This document shows, piece after piece, positions 1 through 8,335 of a DNA stretch of 19,423 bases (its first letter is position 1; every line of letters starts with the position of its first letter). Under the pieces are notes generated by a model that did not search any database, was not told the DNA's origin, and saw only the letters and a list, made by a program, of their open reading frames with translations. This stretch comes from Armatimonadota bacterium. Its GTDB lineage: Bacteria > Armatimonadota > Zipacnadia > Zipacnadales > FEN-943. Position numbers and translations under genes: made by a program. The DNA lies in assembly GCA_026419655.1 (NCBI GenBank), contig JANZZA010000206.1, positions 1 through 19,423 of the forward strand, written 5' to 3'.

Positions 1-13
1 CTGGAACGGTGAC

Positions 14-2212
14 GTGAAGCAGGCTCTCGACGAAGGACTGTCTCGCGAGGAAGCTCTGCGCATCTTCGAGGTAATGCTTTACGTCCGCGCCTTCGAGGAG
101 ATGATCATCCAGCTCAAGAATGGCCGCTTCAAGCCGATGCCAGGCTTCAAGTTCATTGGTGCCACCCATCTATCTATCGGCCAGGAAGGCGTGGCCGCTG
201 GCTGCATGGCCGCGATCCGTCCCGACGATTACATAACTTCCAGTCACCGCGGCCATGGCCATTCCATTGCTAAGGGCTATTATGCATTGCTGTCGAGGAC
301 GCCCGAAGAATTGGCGGCCTTCTGTCGCGAAATAGGCATGGATGCCTCCCCGGAGGATTCCGACCTTCTCGACAAGGCCATCCAGGCGCACCTGAACCGC
401 ACCATGGCCGAACTTATGGGAAAGGAAGAGGGCTATTGCCGCGGCCGCGGTGGCGGGATGCACATAGCGGACTTTCACGCCGGACATTTGGGCGCAAATG
501 CTATCGTAGGCGGCTCGATGGCTATTGCCACTGGCGCCGCGATGGCTTGTCAGAAATTGGGCACCGACAGGGTCGTTGTATGCCTGGCTGGCGACGGTGC
601 TGCCAATAACGGCATATGCCACGAATCCATGAACTTCGCCGCCATGGCTCAATTCAAGCGCGGATGCCCGGTCGTTTATCTTATCGAAAACAACCAGTAC
701 GGCATGACGGGCCAGCAGGTGGGCGAGGTGACGGGCATCCGTTACCTGTCTCGCCGGGGTGCTGGCTACAATCCTGAGAATATGCATGCCGAGACGGTCA
801 ACGGGATGAATCCGTTAGCTGTCTACGACGCAGTGAAGCGCGCCGCCGAGTTGTGCCGCAAAGGCCAGGGGCCAGTGTTGCTTGAGTGCTTGACTTATCG
901 CTACATGGGCCATTCCCTGAGCGACGACCGCAAATCCTATCGTTCCGAGGTCGAGGAGGCTGCCTGGCGGGCCCATGACCCCATAGACAACTTCGAGAAA
1001 CAGGCCATCGCCTGCGGACTTCTAACTGAGGAGGCTGCTGCTGCTTATCGCCAGAAGGCCCAGGAGCGCATCTATGAGGCCGCTCGCTGGGCAGGGCTAG
1101 AGGCCCACGACCCGGACCCGGCCACTATCTATGAAGGCCTCATGACCGACACCACCAGCGAGGACATCGGGCCAGAGTGGGCCACGCCGCGCACCGAGCT
1201 GCTCTCCGAGCCTGTCAAGACCAAGCGCGACGGCCAGGGCCGTATCCTTTACCGTCACGCTGTCACCGAGGCTCTAATGGAAGAGATGCTCCGCGACCGG
1301 CGGGTCATTCTCTACGGCGAGGACGTGGCTGACTACGGCGGGGCCTTCGGAGCTACTCGCGGCCTCATCGAGGTTTTCGGCCGCAATCGAGTATTCAACA
1401 CGGCTATCTCCGAGGCTGCCATAGTGGGCACGGCTTGCGGCGCGGCAATGGTTGGTATGCGGCCCGTCGTCGAGCTTATGTACATTGACTTCATCCTCAT
1501 GGCGATGGACCAGGTCGGCAACCAGGTGGCTAAGTCACGCTACATGTTCGGCGGCAAGATGCTCATCCCGCTTGTCATCCGCACCACCGTGGGCGGCGGC
1601 AAGGGTTATGCCGGCCAGCATTCCCAGAGCCTTGAGGCTGTTGTGACCATGTTCCCAGGCCTGAAGGTCGTCGCCCCGGCCACCGCTTACGACGTCAAGG
1701 GGCTTCTCAAGGCGGCCATCCGCGACGATAACCCGGTTGTATTCATCGAGCACCAGTTGGCCTATACGGAAAAGGACGTTGTGCCCGAGGACGAGTACAC
1801 CATACCGCTGGGCGTGGCTAAGGTCGCACGCGAGGGCACGGACATCACCGTAGTGGCCTACTCGTGGATGTATTACGTGGCCATGCAGGCGGCAGAGATG
1901 GCTGCCCAGGAAGGGGCGTCGGTGGAGATTGTAGACCCACGCACCCTCCTGCCATTAGACATGGACACCATAGCAGCGTCGGTGCGCAAGACGGGACGGT
2001 GCCTGATTTTGTCACAGGCGCCCGAGATTGGCTGCTACGGTGAGCACATTGCCTACGAAGTACAGCGGCAATGCTGGGGCGATTTAAAGGCGCCTGTGCG
2101 CATCGTCGGCGCCCATAACGTCCCGCCGCCCATGGCCGCGCCGCTGGAAACGGAGAACATACCGCAACCCGACAAGGTGCTTCGAGCCATCCGCGAGCTA
2201 TTAGAAGGGTAA
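14..2212 (+). CDS. Fused 2-oxoacid dehydrogenase E1 (alpha+beta in one chain)
   Basis: This is the thiamine-diphosphate-dependent E1 of a 2-oxoacid dehydrogenase complex (pyruvate, branched-chain 2-oxoacid or acetoin type), which decarboxylates the 2-oxoacid and passes the acyl group to lipoyl-E2. The alpha half spans about residues 1-375: SSHRGHGH at 76-83, GRGGGMHIADF at 144-154, the ThDP/Mg motif GDG (193-195) to NN (226-227), and the GHSLSDD loop at 299-305. The beta half spans about 405-730: ILYGEDVADYGG from 432, the ISE glutamate E467, and a C-terminal transketolase-like domain. Relative to ordinary alpha subunits there are about 40 extra residues at 89-131. The start is a GTG at 14 with no in-frame stop upstream in the window, so the gene could begin earlier. 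A TGA at 10-12 in another frame may end a preceding gene. E2 and E3 are not visible, and substrate specificity cannot be read from sequence. Confidence 0.93.
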   Translation: MKQALDEGLSREEALRIFEVMLYVRAFEEMIIQLKNGRFKPMPGFKFIGATHLSIGQEGVAAGCMAAIRPDDYITSSHRGHGHSIAKGYYALLSRTPEELAAFCREIGMDASPEDSDLLDKAIQAHLNRTMAELMGKEEGYCRGRGGGMHIADFHAGHLGANAIVGGSMAIATGAAMACQKLGTDRVVVCLAGDGAANNGICHESMNFAAMAQFKRGCPVVYLIENNQYGMTGQQVGEVTGIRYLSRRGAGYNPENMHAETVNGMNPLAVYDAVKRAAELCRKGQGPVLLECLTYRYMGHSLSDDRKSYRSEVEEAAWRAHDPIDNFEKQAIACGLLTEEAAAAYRQKAQERIYEAARWAGLEAHDPDPATIYEGLMTDTTSEDIGPEWATPRTELLSEPVKTKRDGQGRILYRHAVTEALMEEMLRDRRVILYGEDVADYGGAFGATRGLIEVFGRNRVFNTAISEAAIVGTACGAAMVGMRPVVELMYIDFILMAMDQVGNQVAKSRYMFGGKMLIPLVIRTTVGGGKGYAGQHSQSLEAVVTMFPGLKVVAPATAYDVKGLLKAAIRDDNPVVFIEHQLAYTEKDVVPEDEYTIPLGVAKVAREGTDITVVAYSWMYYVAMQAAEMAAQEGASVEIVDPRTLLPLDMDTIAASVRKTGRCLILSQAPEIGCYGEHIAYEVQRQCWGDLKAPVRIVGAHNVPPPMAAPLETENIPQPDKVLRAIRELLEG

Positions 2213-2477
2213 ATGGTGGTGGTGGCCTGGGGACACTCCGCGCTCATGCTCGTTGTGGTGGCGCAGGAGCTGCCCTTCGTTATGCCTGGGCCGCCATGCA
2301 TCGTGACCCTCTGTGGACGCTTGGCGAGGCACCGAAAACTTTCGCAAGTAGCCGTCTGCCTAGTCTTCTTAACATCGTTCCCGTCCGCAGATGGCTGGGG
2401 AAAGGGTGTTCTGTTGGCCGTGCTGATTGCCTCAAATCAGGCCTTGTAAACGATTGTCCAGACAGGTGGTGAGCGCT
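2213..2477. other. Intergenic gap after E1, no convincing gene
   Basis: This 265-base gap separates the E1 gene from the TPR protein gene. An open frame of 78 codons starts with ATG directly after the E1 stop (2213-2449). It has no recognisable domain, a Val/Leu-rich composition and no Shine-Dalgarno beyond the E1 C-terminus, so I do not call it. I saw no clear terminator hairpin or sigma-70-type promoter. The purine-rich AGGTGGTGA at 2464-2472 is the likely ribosome binding site of the next gene. Confidence 0.5.
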
Positions 2478-3560
2478 GTGCGGTGGACCCTCGCGCTGGT
2501 AGTGGTGCTGGGCTTGTCGGGGGCGTGCAGGGCGTCGGTGCCCGGCGGGCCTGGCGATGCGACACTGGATTTGTGGGATCTGGCCGACAGCAGACCGGCG
2601 GCATGGCTTCCGTTGCCTATTCTCGTGCAGGCGGGGGATGCCTTCGCGGTTTCCCTCAGGCCCTGTCTGACTTCCCCTAGTATTCCCGCTCGCGCGCGGG
2701 CTGCTTTCCTGATGGGGGAGAGTGCTTACCCCAAGGCGGCGTGCTGGCTCAAGCCCTTACAGGCTGACGGCAGCCGCCTGGTGCGCCTTATGGCAGGGAT
2801 TTCGCTTGCGCGGTTGGGCGATGAGACAGGCCTGCCCGCGGCTGCCGCAGCGCTTACCTCGTCGCGCTCCTGGCAGCGTTATTACGGCGTGCTTGCGCTG
2901 TGGACCCTGGGTGGTGAAAGAGCGCGGCGTCTCGCTGAAGAGAGTGCCTCTGGCCAGCCAGCCTTTGTCGCGGAGTGTCTGCGACAAGCTTTGCACGATT
3001 GGCCCGTCGGAGCGAAAACTCGCTTTTCACACCGGCGGCCTGTTGAAGCCCCTGCCACCCTGGCTGAAGACGACGCTGTTCTGGCGGCTGTCAACGCCTT
3101 TATAATGGAGAGTGACTGGTGGTGGCATAGGGGCGTGTACGACCAGGTGATCCGCGCCAACGACGTAGTGACTTTCCTCGACCCCACGGCCGTGGAACAG
3201 TATACCAACAGCGCCTGGCTGCTTTGGAGCATGGGCCGCACGGCCGAGGCCATCGGAGAGTACCACCGCTGTATCCGGCAAAATCCCAGGGACCCGCACG
3301 GGTATTATTACCTCGGCACATATTACCTTCAGCACGACCAGCCGGCGGCGGGCATGCCTTATTTGCAGAAGGCTGTGGAGCTGGAGCCAGAGAACCCGCT
3401 TTCCCGCCGCGCCCTGGCCCATTGTCTTGAAAAAATTGGCCACCTCGACGAGGCCCTCGCCCAGTGGGAAACTATTCTCAAACTAAACCCGACGGACGGC
3501 GCCGCCCTGCACAACCGTGACCGAGTGCGCAAAGAGCTGGAAAGTCGGGGTAAATCTTAG
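2478..3560 (+). CDS. Exported HEAT-like/TPR repeat protein
   Basis: A protein of about 360 residues whose biochemical role cannot be named. The N-terminus (MRWTLALVVVLGLSGACRAS) is a typical Sec signal. Cys17 follows LSGA, which resembles a lipobox but has Ser rather than Leu at -3, so both lipoprotein and signal peptidase I processing are possible. Residues 55-175 contain short alanine/leucine/arginine-rich helical pairs reminiscent of HEAT repeats. Residues 240-345 hold three TPR units (around 241-272, 275-306 and 309-340) with the usual G-x2-x-EA-x and YY-LG patterns. I chose the GTG at 2478 because AGGTGGTGA sits just upstream. In-frame TTG at 2427 and GTG at 2466 or 2469 are alternatives. 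Such proteins usually act as scaffolds in the envelope; this is inferred from fold, not shown. Confidence 0.82.
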   Translation: MRWTLALVVVLGLSGACRASVPGGPGDATLDLWDLADSRPAAWLPLPILVQAGDAFAVSLRPCLTSPSIPARARAAFLMGESAYPKAACWLKPLQADGSRLVRLMAGISLARLGDETGLPAAAAALTSSRSWQRYYGVLALWTLGGERARRLAEESASGQPAFVAECLRQALHDWPVGAKTRFSHRRPVEAPATLAEDDAVLAAVNAFIMESDWWWHRGVYDQVIRANDVVTFLDPTAVEQYTNSAWLLWSMGRTAEAIGEYHRCIRQNPRDPHGYYYLGTYYLQHDQPAAGMPYLQKAVELEPENPLSRRALAHCLEKIGHLDEALAQWETILKLNPTDGAALHNRDRVRKELESRGKS

Positions 3561-3665
3561 CGGTGGCCTTCTAAGGGATTTGCGAGATGTATCGTGATTT
3601 CCTTGTTGCGGGAGCTGAACCTCAAGGGCGGCCCGTGCGTTTTTGACAGGCGGGAGGTGGACGGA

Positions 3666-4523
3666 ATGGCGTATTTGGGGCCGGTGGTTTTGACACTCTG
3701 TCTCGCAGGGCAGCCAGCCCTCCCGCAAGAAGGGGCGTCGGCCGACACGTGGCAACTCGCTCGCGACGTAGTCCTTTTGGCCCAGCTTGCGCCCTTGCGT
3801 GTCGGTCAGCAGCAAGTTGCCGCCCTTTTCAAGGTGCTTACCGAATCCAGGGCGAGACAGGTTGGCGGCCCGGCCATGGCCGCCGAGCTTTCTCGCATAA
3901 AGCAATCCCTGCTTGCGGGAGAGCAACTGCAAGCCCGAGACCTGGCGCAGGTGGCTGCGCTGGCTAAGAGCGGTGCGGAACGCCGCCGCGCTCTCGAACG
4001 GCGTACAGGACGGGGACCGGAGCCCGGGACAGACGACGAGGAGTTGTTGCAAAAGGTTCTTGCAGTTCTCGAGGACTGGCAGAAGGCGGTGCTTGCCAGG
4101 CCGCCAGGGATTCTCGCTCCTGCGGCGGCCCGGGCGCGAAAAAGAGGCTTATCAGAGGGCGACCTGCGGATTCTCCTCCGTCTGCGCGAGATTCCGCCTG
4201 ACCGCTGGCCGGAAGCGAAGGAGGACCTAGCCAAACGTTTAGCATCTGTCGCCGAGGATGCCGACCGTGCTCACTTGCAAGCTGCGGCCAGTGACTTCCT
4301 GGAACGGATTCACCAGATGTCGGAGACTGATATTCGTGCGCGGGGTGCCGAGCTTGTCGAGGAGGCTGACGCTCTGGTGGGTGGGAGCGTGGCAGCATTG
4401 GCCCTGTTGGCGCCCGTTGATCAGGAATTGCTACGCCGCCGAGCCGCGACACTTTTCCTCGACCCGGCCCTGCCCCGTCTTTTACTTGAAATGGCGGCGG
4501 CGCGGGGCTGGGCCCTGCAGTGA
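3666..4523 (+). CDS. Exported alpha-helical protein of unknown function
   Basis: A 285-residue protein that I do not recognise. It begins with a hydrophobic stretch (MAYLGPVVLTLCLAGQPALP) that looks like a short signal peptide with likely cleavage near residues 20-25, so the product is probably outside the cytoplasm. The rest is strongly helical and charged. Residues 75-145 are rich in Ala, Leu, Arg, Glu and Gln and could form a coiled coil, and 160-235 form a second helical block with many Glu/Arg pairs. No catalytic or metal-binding motif is evident. The ATG at 3666 is preceded by a strong GGGAGGTGG ribosome binding site, so it is preferred over the in-frame GTG at 3594. It lies 105 bases after the TPR protein gene, and the two may be co-transcribed envelope proteins. 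That link rests only on adjacency and shared export signals. Confidence 0.75.
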   Translation: MAYLGPVVLTLCLAGQPALPQEGASADTWQLARDVVLLAQLAPLRVGQQQVAALFKVLTESRARQVGGPAMAAELSRIKQSLLAGEQLQARDLAQVAALAKSGAERRRALERRTGRGPEPGTDDEELLQKVLAVLEDWQKAVLARPPGILAPAAARARKRGLSEGDLRILLRLREIPPDRWPEAKEDLAKRLASVAEDADRAHLQAAASDFLERIHQMSETDIRARGAELVEEADALVGGSVAALALLAPVDQELLRRRAATLFLDPALPRLLLEMAAARGWALQ

Positions 4524-4606
4524 AGGGTTGAGATGAAAGGTTGAGAAGGGTTGGTTGGCCCGCGCGAGAACGTACTGGTCAGACGGCCGGCGTCGTGGTG
4601 AGTACT

Positions 4607-4813
4607 ATGGCCCAACTGGACAGGAGACTCTTAGAAATCCTGGCTTGCCCGGCCTGCCACGCGGACGTACGGCAGGAAGGTGACCGCATTGTTTGCGATG
4701 GCTGTGGGCGGCGGTACCCAATCCGCGATGGTTTGCCAATCATGCTTGTAGATGAAGCCGAACTACCCGTCCAGACCCATGGGGAGTCCACAGAGGAGGG
4801 CGACCAGTCATAG
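4607..4813 (+). CDS. Trm112-like zinc-ribbon protein
   Basis: A 68-residue protein of the Trm112/YcaR family. The hallmark is MAQLDRRLLEILACPACH followed by the second cysteine pair, giving CPAC at 14-17 and CDGC at 30-33 for one zinc site, then the family's YPIRDGLPIMLVDEA segment at 37-51. Archaeal and eukaryotic relatives activate methyltransferases that modify tRNA, rRNA or release factors; the bacterial members are poorly characterised and are often encoded beside lipid A or glycan genes. The length matches the family (about 60-70 residues). I chose the ATG at 4607 because homology starts there, with GGTGAG just upstream; the open frame back to 4541 is probably untranslated. The tail after residue 50 is acidic and likely disordered. 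It sits just upstream of a glycosyltransferase gene, with no methyltransferase adjacent in this window. Confidence 0.88.
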   Translation: MAQLDRRLLEILACPACHADVRQEGDRIVCDGCGRRYPIRDGLPIMLVDEAELPVQTHGESTEEGDQS

Positions 4814-4906
4814 GCCGGTCGCCTGGTATTGAGACGCCTTCCGTATTGCAGTGCTCTTTTGGCCAGCATACCGCAGGCAGTCATCTGGTATGTTTCCCGT
4901 AACCTG

Positions 4907-5839
4907 ATGCCGATGCAGTCTAGGACGCCTCACCGAAGCCTGGTTTCAGTGTGCATCGTCACCTGGAATTGCCGCGGCCTTATACTGGAATGCCTGGACT
5001 CGCTTTTTGGTCAGCCGCAAGGGGCGCAATTCGAGGTAATCGTCGTTGACAATGCCAGCACCGACGGCACGCCAGAGGCGGTGGCAGAGAGCTTCCCTCA
5101 GGCTCAGCTTATCCGCAATACGGTCAATCGTGGCTTTGCGGCCGCGAATAATCAGGCGCTGCGGCAGGCGCGCGGCGAGTATCTGTTCTTGCTCAACCCG
5201 GACACGGTGCTCCCACCTGAGGCGCTGGGTAACCTCGTGGCGGTGGCCGAAGCTTATCCGCAGGCCGGTGCCATCGGGCCGCGCCTGCTGAATCCCGACG
5301 GCTCCCTCCAGTACTCCTGCCGCCGCTGGCCAAGCGTGAAGGCAGCTCTTTTCCGCAATACGCTTTTCGGCCGCCTGTTCCCCGGCGAGCCGTGGACCAA
5401 AGAGTACCTCATGGCGGACTGGCCCCATGACGAGGTCCGCGAAGTTGACTGGATTTCGGGGGCTGCTATGTTTCTGCGGCGGCAAGCTGTCGAACAAGTA
5501 GGACTACTTGACGAGGCTTTTTTCTGGGGCTCTGAGGACGTAGATTATTGCCGACGCCTGTGGCGTGCGGGCTGGAAAGTGATTTACTCGCCACATCCGG
5601 CTATCGTTCATCGTATTGGAGGCAGTACCGACCAGGCCGTCGTGCGCACCATCCTGCGGCGCCATGCAAGCTGGTATCGTCTTTACGCGAAACATTTCGG
5701 GCGCAATCCCCTGCGCCGTTGGGTTGTTTGGTCGCTTATCTGGTGCAGGGCGCTCGCTCTGACAGCTTCCTGGGTGGCCCGGTACCTATGGGCGGTCGCA
5801 AGAAAGACCTTGGGCGGAGCAAAAGGGGTGCAGGGATAG
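4907..5839 (+). CDS. Family 2 glycosyltransferase (rhamnosyltransferase-like)
   Basis: A GT-A fold inverting glycosyltransferase that probably transfers a sugar from a nucleotide donor to a lipid-linked or surface glycan at the inner face of the membrane. Visible motifs are the N-terminal strand SVCIVTWNCRG (14-24), the nucleotide-binding VVDNASTDGT (46-55), the DxD-equivalent NPD (97-99), WISGAAMFLRR (182-192) and the catalytic-base region SEDVDYCRR (209-217). This pattern matches the WbbL/rhamnosyltransferase-like branch of GT2. The last 40 residues include a hydrophobic, Trp/Arg-rich segment (271-297) suited to membrane association. Homology begins near residue 12; ATG 4907 or 4913 is most plausible, though no strong Shine-Dalgarno is seen. 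Its 3' end overlaps the start of the ligase-like gene by about 50 bases, suggesting translational coupling. Donor and acceptor cannot be assigned. Confidence 0.88.
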   Translation: MPMQSRTPHRSLVSVCIVTWNCRGLILECLDSLFGQPQGAQFEVIVVDNASTDGTPEAVAESFPQAQLIRNTVNRGFAAANNQALRQARGEYLFLLNPDTVLPPEALGNLVAVAEAYPQAGAIGPRLLNPDGSLQYSCRRWPSVKAALFRNTLFGRLFPGEPWTKEYLMADWPHDEVREVDWISGAAMFLRRQAVEQVGLLDEAFFWGSEDVDYCRRLWRAGWKVIYSPHPAIVHRIGGSTDQAVVRTILRRHASWYRLYAKHFGRNPLRRWVVWSLIWCRALALTASWVARYLWAVARKTLGGAKGVQG

Positions 5840-7878
5840 CTGGTGGCCGTGACCAGGCTGGCTCGGCCTGGCCAGCTTTGGCGCTTGCTGGGTGCTGGGC
5901 CTTGCTGCTGGCCAGCGTGCCCACGTGGGCGGGCAAGTTGTCAGCGTGGGCTGATTGGACGGTCGTCTTCTTAGTCGCTGCCCTTGCCCTCGCCGCGCTG
6001 TGCGCCCAGATTTCGTCCTCCGGCGGTCTCCCGTGGCCCTACTGGCTACTCGTCTCCTCGGCAATCCTTTCGGGCGTGTCTTTTGTTGTCTCGGTGTCTA
6101 AATACGATAGCCTCAGACTCTTGCTATTGTTTGCGTCAGGGTTATGGGTTCTGCATTTTCTGCGTGCACTTGCGCAATACGTTTCCTGGGCTGGGTGGGG
6201 GATAGGAGCTGGGGGGATTATCACGGGCCTCTGGGGATTGCGCGAATGGGCCTGGACGGCTGCTGCGGGTGCTCCCTCCTGGCGCCCCTTTGCTGGATTT
6301 CTCAATCCCAACGCCATGGCCGGCTACTTACTTGTGGCCCTGCCAGCGGCCGTTGCTGCCAGTCTGCAGTTGCGCACCATTGCCGCCGACAAGCCCCCAG
6401 GCCATCCAGCACGCGTGGCTTACCCTCTTGCGTTTATACTTACGGTCGCCGCCGCTGGCGGGATGCTCCTGACGGCTTCCAAGGGAGCCTTTTTGGGGGC
6501 GCTGGTGGCGGCCGTGGTGACGGTGCTGGTGCGTGGTGGCCGGCGCCGGCCATTGCTGCTTGCGACCGTGGCCTTGCTCGCCGGCGCCAGTCTCGCCCTG
6601 CCCTCTCTGCGGGCGCGCGCTCTGGCGGCCGTGGCAGCAGAAAAAGGCACGTCTGTAGCTTTCCGTGCCAAGACCTGGGCGGGTACGCTGGACATGGCGC
6701 GCGCCCGTCCGTGGCTGGGGTGGGGGCCGGGCAGTTTCCGCCACGCTTATCCACAGTTCGCTCACGTGGCCTTTACTCAGATGGCTCATAATTCCTGGCT
6801 ACAGTGGTGGGCTGAAAGCGGGGTATTTTCGGCAGCGACGTTACTTGCCGGTCTGGTTGGGCTCATCGCTGTACTTGCCAGATTTTCTGGGGAATGGCCT
6901 ACAGCCGCTATATTCGCTCTCACCGGCCTGCTGGTTCACAACCTGGTGGATTACACCTGGTACATGGCGCCTCCGATGCTTTCAGCCCTGGCGCTCGCTG
7001 GAGTAGCGCTTGGTATGCCAATGGCGCATGGGGCGCGAGATGTCTCCGGTGAGGATGCGTCGAGACGCTCCGGGTTTGCTGCCCTGGGCATATCAGTTGC
7101 GCTCGCAGTTGGTGGCTTGGCGGCCTGGTTTTTGTCGGCGGAGAGGTTAGCCGTCGCCGCGGATGCAGCATGGGCGGCGGGGCTCACGGCGCGAGGGGCG
7201 GATATGGCTCGCGCGGCTGCGCGGCGAGCAGGCTTCTCTGGCGACCTTTGGGTCAAGGTCGGCAAGATGGAAGAAGGCCGGGCTGGCGTCCCGCCTTCTC
7301 GGGAGCATCTGAGAGCGGCCGTCCAGGCCTACGAGACGGCGGCCCGCTGGTACCCGACGGACCCAGCGGGATACATCGGCGCGGCCCGGTGCTTGCGGCT
7401 TGCGGGCGAGACCGATCAGGCTGTGCAGTGGGGCCGCAAGGCTGCCGAGGTCTACCCGCGCGGCCCGGTGGCGCTTGTCGAGTACGCGCGTTGCCTTGAA
7501 GCGGCAGACCGGACAAGAGAGGCTCTTGACATCTATCGCCGCGCCATGGCCCTGGCCGACGGAGATTATGGCCGCATTGTGCCGCTAAGTGGTTGGGCGG
7601 ACTACCATCTCGCTATCGCGGCGGCAGCCGTAGCAAGGAGTCAGGCCATCGCTGACGAAGAGCTCGGCGCCTGGCGGGTGGCGGGGCGCGTGCTGGCCGA
7701 GTACCTGCAATGGTCGGCGGCATATGCACCTGCGCTACTGACTGCTGGGCGGGCAGACCCTGGTTTGAAAAGTGAGCTGCAAAGCCTGGCGCGAGAGGCA
7801 GCAGCAGCTCTCCGACATTCGCACGAGCCGGGCGATCGCCAGCTCGCCACGCGGCTTGCTGGCCTGGGGGGAACCTGA
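5788..7878 (+). CDS. O-antigen ligase/polymerase-like membrane protein with TPR-like C-terminus
   Basis: A protein of about 696 residues. The first 450 are polytopic membrane sequence with roughly ten or more hydrophobic segments. They carry O-antigen ligase (WaaL/Wzy-type) signatures: FAGFLNPNAMAGYLLVALPA (168-187), then GWGPGSFRHAYPQFAH (311-326) and MAHNSWLQWWAESGVF (332-347), the large extracytoplasmic loop with conserved His and Arg residues. The C-terminal 250 residues are soluble and helical, with TPR-like repeats around 505-590 (AVQAYETAARWYPTDPAGYI, then EYARCLEAADRTREALDIYR). Family members join or polymerise lipid-linked glycans on the periplasmic or outer face. The start at ATG 5788, inside the end of the glycosyltransferase gene, gives a positively charged cytosolic N-terminus. 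The frame is open back to 5548, but that part shadows the glycosyltransferase. Ligase versus polymerase versus protein glycosylation cannot be decided. Confidence 0.87.
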   Translation: MGGRKKDLGRSKRGAGIAGGRDQAGSAWPALALAGCWALLLASVPTWAGKLSAWADWTVVFLVAALALAALCAQISSSGGLPWPYWLLVSSAILSGVSFVVSVSKYDSLRLLLLFASGLWVLHFLRALAQYVSWAGWGIGAGGIITGLWGLREWAWTAAAGAPSWRPFAGFLNPNAMAGYLLVALPAAVAASLQLRTIAADKPPGHPARVAYPLAFILTVAAAGGMLLTASKGAFLGALVAAVVTVLVRGGRRRPLLLATVALLAGASLALPSLRARALAAVAAEKGTSVAFRAKTWAGTLDMARARPWLGWGPGSFRHAYPQFAHVAFTQMAHNSWLQWWAESGVFSAATLLAGLVGLIAVLARFSGEWPTAAIFALTGLLVHNLVDYTWYMAPPMLSALALAGVALGMPMAHGARDVSGEDASRRSGFAALGISVALAVGGLAAWFLSAERLAVAADAAWAAGLTARGADMARAAARRAGFSGDLWVKVGKMEEGRAGVPPSREHLRAAVQAYETAARWYPTDPAGYIGAARCLRLAGETDQAVQWGRKAAEVYPRGPVALVEYARCLEAADRTREALDIYRRAMALADGDYGRIVPLSGWADYHLAIAAAAVARSQAIADEELGAWRVAGRVLAEYLQWSAAYAPALLTAGRADPGLKSELQSLAREAAAALRHSHEPGDRQLATRLAGLGGT

Positions 7879-7879
7879 G

Positions 7880-8335
7880 ATGGCGACGATGCGGGTCATG
7901 GTTATTCACGGGCCAAACCTCAATCTCCTGGGCACGAGAGAACCGGAAATCTACGGGTCCAAGACCCTTGCCGAGATTGACGCCATGATCCAGGACGAGG
8001 CGCTGGCCCTGGGCATGGAAGTGCGGTGCGCGCAGAGCAACTCCGAGGGGGAAATCGTAAACCTCATCCACGAGGCCGCCAACTGGGCGCACGCGCTCAT
8101 CATTAACCCGGCAGGCTACACACACACTTCCATTGCTATTTATGACGCCATCCGGGCCGTGCGCATGCCAGCGGTTGAAGTCCACTTATCTAACATTGGT
8201 GCGCGGGCCGAGGAATTTCGTCACCGGTCGGTGATTTTGCCGGCGTGTGTGGGTGTGATAGCAGGCTTTCAGGCTGGCAGCTACCTGCTGGCCCTCCGCG
8301 CCCTGAAGTACCTGCGCGATGAGGGCCACATATAG
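7880..8335 (+). CDS. aroQ: 3-Dehydroquinate dehydratase, type II
   Basis: A 151-residue type II dehydroquinase that catalyses the reversible trans-dehydration of 3-dehydroquinate to 3-dehydroshikimate in the shikimate pathway; family members form cytosolic dodecamers. The sequence shows VIHGPNLNLLGTREPEIYG (8-26) with catalytic Arg20 and Tyr25 on the flexible lid, QSNSEGEIVNLIHEA (52-66), NPAGYTHTSIAIYDA (76-90) and EVHLSNI (100-106) carrying catalytic His102. The length is exactly that of the family. The ATG at 7880 overlaps nothing and starts one base after the ligase gene's TGA, with a G-rich stretch immediately upstream; the open frame back to 7772 is shadow sequence. The tight spacing suggests co-transcription with upstream glycan genes or readthrough into the aminopeptidase gene. 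In many bacteria aroQ also sits next to an M24 peptidase gene, as here. Confidence 0.97.
   Translation: MATMRVMVIHGPNLNLLGTREPEIYGSKTLAEIDAMIQDEALALGMEVRCAQSNSEGEIVNLIHEAANWAHALIINPAGYTHTSIAIYDAIRAVRMPAVEVHLSNIGARAEEFRHRSVILPACVGVIAGFQAGSYLLALRALKYLRDEGHI

Noticed and set aside
170..787. 205-codon open frame on the - strand within the E1 gene
   Set aside because: It is opposite the well-conserved alpha half of E1, has no recognisable domain, and is expected from high-GC codon bias.
2213..2449. 78-codon open frame starting right after the E1 stop
   Set aside because: It has no recognised motif and an unusual composition, and it overlaps the likely leader of the next gene. Coding status cannot be supported.
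7613..8185. 190-codon open frame on the - strand over the ligase end and aroQ
   Set aside because: It runs antisense to two clearly conserved genes and has no recognisable protein features.
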